Assembly (NCBI RefSeq): GCF_020091405.1
Contig: NZ_CP081903.1
Span: 2,976,501 to 3,040,500, forward strand
DNA length: 64,000 nucleotides
Reading direction: 5' to 3'
From: Bacteroides cellulosilyticus
Lineage (GTDB): Bacteria > Bacteroidota > Bacteroidia > Bacteroidales > Bacteroidaceae
The translations under genes were made by a program, and so were the position numbers. The notes beneath the pieces are model-generated. The model ran no database searches and was not told the DNA's origin. It saw nothing but the letters and a program-made list of their open reading frames with translations. Positions 61,302-64,000 of this stretch are shown piece after piece (the first letter of the stretch is position 1; every line of letters begins with the position of its first letter).

Positions 61302-62246
61302 ATGAAACAAAAATTATTATTGGAGATGCTATCCTCCACTATTCTGGAACTTCGTGCAAATGGCCAGTGGGGCACTGCACATGTATACCGGAGCGCGCGG
61401 AATTCTTTCTTTGCATTTAATAATAAGGATATACCGTTCTGCAAATTGAATTCGAACCTTTTGAAACGTTTCGAAATTTATTTGCGCCAGCGAAGATGTA
61501 GCTGGAATACGGTATCTACTTATATGAAGGTGCTCCGGGCGGTTTATAACCGGGCAGTAGATAATGGTTATGCCTTATACATACCAAGGCTTTTCAGACA
61601 TGTGCATACAAGTGTGTGTGCTGATCAGAGGAGATCTTTGGATGCTTCTGATATTGGTAACTTACTTTGTGAAACGGAGAAAGTACCCATTAATGGCACT
61701 TTGCCTTTAGATGTACAAAAAACAAAGATACTATTCGCACTTATGTTTTTGCTGCGGGGAATTCCATTTGTTGATCTGGTGTATTTGCGTAAGGCGGATA
61801 TTCAGGATAATATTCTGAGATACCGTCGGCGGAAAACCGGTCGACCATTGACGGTGGCGTTGACGCCTGAGGCTATGAGGTTGATTCGGATGGTGGCTAA
61901 TACAGATCAGAATTCTCCTTACTTATTCTCTTTCTTATCCAGTCCTGAAGGCACTGAAACGGCCTATCATGAATATCAATCGGCATTGAGGGCTTTCAAT
62001 TATAAATTGTCTGTATTGAAGAGATGGATGGGAAGTCATGCCCATCTAAGTACGTATACTATTCGTCATACGTGGGCAACAATGGCTTATCATTGTGAAA
62101 TACATCCGGGTATCATATCAGAAGCAATGGGACATTCATCTATCAAGGTTACGGAAACTTATTTGAAGCCTTTTCAAAATCAAAGGATAGATCAAGCCAA
62201 TCAAGAAGTTATCTCTTTTGTGAAAGGGCATGCTGCTGTCTGCTAA
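61302..62246 (+). CDS. Tyrosine site-specific recombinase (probable DNA invertase)
   Basis: A 314-residue phage-integrase-family recombinase of the short Bacteroides type. The N-terminal SAM-like DNA-binding domain is at about 1-105 (FEIYLRQRRCSWNTVSTYMKVLRAVYNRAVDNGY). The catalytic domain has Arg in LRGIPFVDLVYLRKADI, Lys near RRKTGRPLTVAL, the TYTIRHTWATMAYH box and EAMGHSSIKVTETYL with the nucleophile Tyr. The linked inverted repeats at both ends and the absence of other mobile-element genes suggest a Tsr/Mpi-like invertase, not an element integrase. Its own promoter is not clear. Confidence 0.88.
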   Translation: MKQKLLLEMLSSTILELRANGQWGTAHVYRSARNSFFAFNNKDIPFCKLNSNLLKRFEIYLRQRRCSWNTVSTYMKVLRAVYNRAVDNGYALYIPRLFRHVHTSVCADQRRSLDASDIGNLLCETEKVPINGTLPLDVQKTKILFALMFLLRGIPFVDLVYLRKADIQDNILRYRRRKTGRPLTVALTPEAMRLIRMVANTDQNSPYLFSFLSSPEGTETAYHEYQSALRAFNYKLSVLKRWMGSHAHLSTYTIRHTWATMAYHCEIHPGIISEAMGHSSIKVTETYLKPFQNQRIDQANQEVISFVKGHAAVC

Positions 62247-62589
62247 AGATTGGGGCGGATTTTATAGAGTTTCATTATAAAACGCTGATATTTGACTGTT
62301 CTAGAAATACAAATAATCAGCTAATTTCCTGGGATATTTTCTCCGGTTGTTTTTCCTATTTCCTTTCTTATAGCTTATGTGTCGCGTGTATGTTATTGTA
62401 TATCAGTAAAATATTGTATTTTTCTTTAGTGGGTTTTATCAAATATTCCTCTTTCTCACTCTATTCTATGTACTCTTTTCTTACAAATTAGTTTGATAGG
62501 TAATCTCTCCCATGTTTCGACATATTATTTGACTAATAAAAGACTTTTCCTGGAGTTTTTTCATACTTTTTTCTTTTTATTCAACAATT
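62247..62589. other. AT-rich non-coding part of the invertible segment
   Basis: This 343-base stretch between the recombinase stop and the right repeat holds no convincing gene. It contains several partial promoter-like motifs, for example TATTTTTC and TACTTTTT, but none with a correctly spaced -33 pointing at the lipoprotein gene. In the inverted state it would lie next to pepD. Confidence 0.5.
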
Positions 62590-62610
62590 CCGTTACCTAT
62601 AAAGTAACGG
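62590..62610. repeat. Right inverted repeat (recombinase site) of the invertible segment
   Basis: The site reads CCGTTAC-CTATAAA-GTAACGG and is the exact reverse complement of 61170-61190. It lies 80 bases upstream of the collagen-like lipoprotein start codon. Confidence 0.93.
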
Positions 62611-62660
62611 TATATAATGAGATGAGGATTATTGATTAGACTATTATTATTCTTTATTTT

Positions 62661-62680
62661 TTTAAATTTATAAATTTAAA
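62661..62680. repeat. Perfect 20-bp A/T palindrome in the lipoprotein leader
   Basis: TTTAAATTTA followed by TAAATTTAAA forms a perfect palindrome ending 10 bases before the ATG at 62691. It could fold in the mRNA leader and affect translation. No purine-rich ribosome site is visible, as is common in Bacteroides. Confidence 0.7.
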
Positions 62681-62690
62681 GTTTTTTATT

Positions 62691-64000
62691 ATGAACAAAA
62701 AATTTCTAAGTGCAATCCTGTTCGGGGCTTTAATGGTTGGCTCTGCGGGGACATTTACGTCTTGTAAAGACTACGATGACGACATTGACAGTTTAGATCA
62801 GCGAGTAACTGCTGTTGAGAAGCTTGTTAGTGATCTTCAAGCACAGATTAAGGATGGTGCTGTTATAACAGATGTATCATCTACTGCAACCGGAGTTACT
62901 GTAACTTTAAGTAACGGAAAGACATTTAATTTGACTAATGGTACTAATGGCACTAATGGTACTAATGGTGCAGATGGTGCACCTGGTTCTGTTGTGACAA
63001 TCGGTGATAATGGTAATTGGTATATTGATGGTGCCGATACAGGAAAACCTGCTCGTGGTGAGAAGGGTGATAAAGGCGACCAAGGCGATAAGGGTGACCA
63101 GGGTGATAAAGGCGACCAAGGTGATAAGGGTGACCAAGGTGATAAGGGTGACCAAGGTGATAAAGGTGACCAAGGTGATCCGGGGGTATCAGCGCCTACT
63201 ATCTACTATTATCCTGGAACTGAAGGTGCAGAGGCTGGCTATTGGGTAAAAGTAACTATTACTCCTGATGGTACAGAAAGTAAATCTGTCACTTCAGAAA
63301 CATGTTTGCCAAAGGGGACGGTTACTGCTATATGGGATACAGAAAACGGCTATTTGATTCTTAATAATGTAGCTGGTACTGACGAGCCGGTTAAAATAAA
63401 GTTAGTTGATACCTTGCGTTCTCTAGCTTTTGTGCCACAAGTCATAGATAAAGGTTTAGGTATGGGCGTTATTGATTTTTATTCAATATTAGTTCCCGAT
63501 AAAACAGTTGCTGGTAAAATGAATTTTGTTGCTACCAATACTCCGATTGTTACTTACCGCCTGAATCCTCATAATGCAGATGTGAAAAATGTAGAATGGT
63601 CTTTCATTAATCGTGTAGTAACGACTCGTGTTGCTGGTGATAATACTAATTTACTTTCTATTGTGAGCAAAGAAGCTGGTGATAAAGGTGGCTGGAATTT
63701 TGTGGTGAAGGCTAACAATAACTTGGCAAGCTTGGCCGCTAATCAAGAAGCTATTGTTGCTTTACAGGCATACAATAAGGATAATATGTCTGAAATTGTT
63801 TCAGACTATGCAGTAGCTAATATTAAGGATTTGAAAGATTTTAGTATTGCAAAGAAACATTTACTGGGAACAGGGGTTTCTTATTATACTACAATAAAGA
63901 GTTCTGCAATAGTAGACTATAAATTAGTATATAACAAATCTGTTAAATTGAAAGATTTGGTAGAAGCTTGGGAAACTAAAGAGGTGATGAAGAGTCTTGT
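62691..64000 (+). CDS. Collagen-like surface lipoprotein (partial)
   Basis: The frame starts at 62691 and is open to the window end (436 residues). The signal sequence MNKKFLSAILFGALMVG leads to a lipobox FTSC, followed by KDYDDDID, the acidic tract that sends Bacteroides lipoproteins to the cell surface. A short coiled coil (LDQRVTAVEKLVSDLQAQIKD) follows, as in DUF4988/PL29-N-type lipoproteins. Then come NGT triplets and a collagen-like stretch with six GDKGDQ units. The rest, beta-rich, is unrecognised. It lies just outside the right inverted repeat, so its expression probably depends on inversion. Confidence 0.85.
   Translation, partial: MNKKFLSAILFGALMVGSAGTFTSCKDYDDDIDSLDQRVTAVEKLVSDLQAQIKDGAVITDVSSTATGVTVTLSNGKTFNLTNGTNGTNGTNGADGAPGSVVTIGDNGNWYIDGADTGKPARGEKGDKGDQGDKGDQGDKGDQGDKGDQGDKGDQGDKGDQGDPGVSAPTIYYYPGTEGAEAGYWVKVTITPDGTESKSVTSETCLPKGTVTAIWDTENGYLILNNVAGTDEPVKIKLVDTLRSLAFVPQVIDKGLGMGVIDFYSILVPDKTVAGKMNFVATNTPIVTYRLNPHNADVKNVEWSFINRVVTTRVAGDNTNLLSIVSKEAGDKGGWNFVVKANNNLASLAANQEAIVALQAYNKDNMSEIVSDYAVANIKDLKDFSIAKKHLLGTGVSYYTTIKSSAIVDYKLVYNKSVKLKDLVEAWETKEVMKSL
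63066..63173 (+). repeat. 18-bp tandem repeat coding (GDKGDQ)6
   Basis: Six 18-base units (GGTGATAAGGGTGACCAA and variants) encode Gly-x-y triplets. Silent differences exist between units. The repeat is preceded by GEK and followed by GDPG, extending the Gly-x-y run. A shorter NGT repeat lies at about 62937-62972. Confidence 0.95.

Larger units (their letters stand above)
61170..62610. mobile_element. Putative invertible segment with its own tyrosine recombinase
   Basis: The 1441-base segment is bounded by perfect 21-bp inverted repeats. It contains a tyrosine recombinase gene and, just inside the left repeat, a consensus promoter that fires leftwards out of the segment. The recombinase probably acts on the flanking sites and flips the segment. 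In the present orientation the promoter faces the pepD terminator; flipped, it would face the collagen-like lipoprotein at 62691. This layout matches known Bacteroides promoter-inversion switches in principle, with the recombinase inside the element. Confidence 0.75.

Noticed and set aside
61302..62246. Integrase of an integrative element or att site at tRNA-Gln
   Set aside because: No transfer or cargo genes accompany it, the inverted repeats bracket only this gene, and tRNA-Gln is 38 kb away with no visible duplicated end.
62907..63173. Leu/Ile/Thr-repeat minus-strand frame
   Set aside because: It is the mirror image of the 18-bp collagen-like repeat in the lipoprotein gene.
63066..63173. 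CRISPR-like array
   Set aside because: The repeat is coding, in frame with a lipoprotein, and has no spacers.

Overview
The window is chromosomal DNA of a Bacteroides-like gut Bacteroidota. Signs of this are promoters of the TTTG-N19/20-TAnnTTTG type, a NigD-like lipoprotein, oversized HU-like proteins, a 'smalltalk' micro-ORF, lipoproteins with acidic residues after the lipid cysteine, and a chromosomal parA/parB pair next to an RSH (p)ppGpp enzyme.

Left part (1-31.7 kb) is mostly core genome. It opens with a minus-strand aryl-polyene/flexirubin-type pigment block (acyltransferase, ACP, ketosynthase, ketoreductase, aromatic ammonia-lyase). Next come bactofilin, RSH, a lytic transglycosylase, DUF5683, parB, parA and an HU-like gene. 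A promoter region with 33-bp-spaced repeats precedes a DUF4143-type ATPase. A His-rich small protein, a TonB receptor and a His-rich DUF4625-like lipoprotein form a probable metal-uptake operon. Then follow surE-lpxB, a NigD-like lipoprotein, cdsA-ftsH-rsfS, tRNA-Gln(CTG), a YkuD_2 protein, a stand-alone AICAR transformylase, a DUF349 protein, mgtE, rsmA, a flippase-like membrane protein and an Rpn-type nuclease.

A scar (31.8-33.1 kb) holds the tail of an AAA-ATPase/PD-(D/E)XK gene, a 22-bp tandem repeat, a 3' fragment of gmd and an unrecognised minus-strand fragment. An HU-like gene and a smalltalk micro-ORF follow.

The main accessory block (34.3-59.5 kb) is a complete extracellular contractile injection system (eCIS) of the kind called BIS in gut Bacteroidales. 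It has a GH108 lysozyme, a DUF4255/Pvc16 protein, two sheaths, two tube proteins, a DUF5908 protein, a LysM tube-baseplate protein, a VgrG-like spike, a PAAR tip, gp25, two gp6/Afp11-12-like baseplate proteins, a tape measure, a DUF4157 protein and an AAA+ ATPase. There is no capsid, terminase or T6SS membrane complex. Within this known architecture three things look special. One sheath carries three 70-residue tandem repeats. A LecA-like lectin fused to a beta-solenoid opens the locus. An AT-rich gene between gp25 and the large baseplate gene resembles an EndoU RNase and is the best candidate cargo.

The right end (61.1-64 kb) looks like a self-contained phase-variation switch. Two perfect 21-bp inverted repeats (61170-61190 and 62590-62610) bracket a tyrosine recombinase gene and an outward-facing consensus Bacteroides promoter. 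In the orientation shown, that promoter points away from a downstream collagen-like surface lipoprotein and into the pepD terminator (OFF). Inversion would aim it at the lipoprotein (ON).
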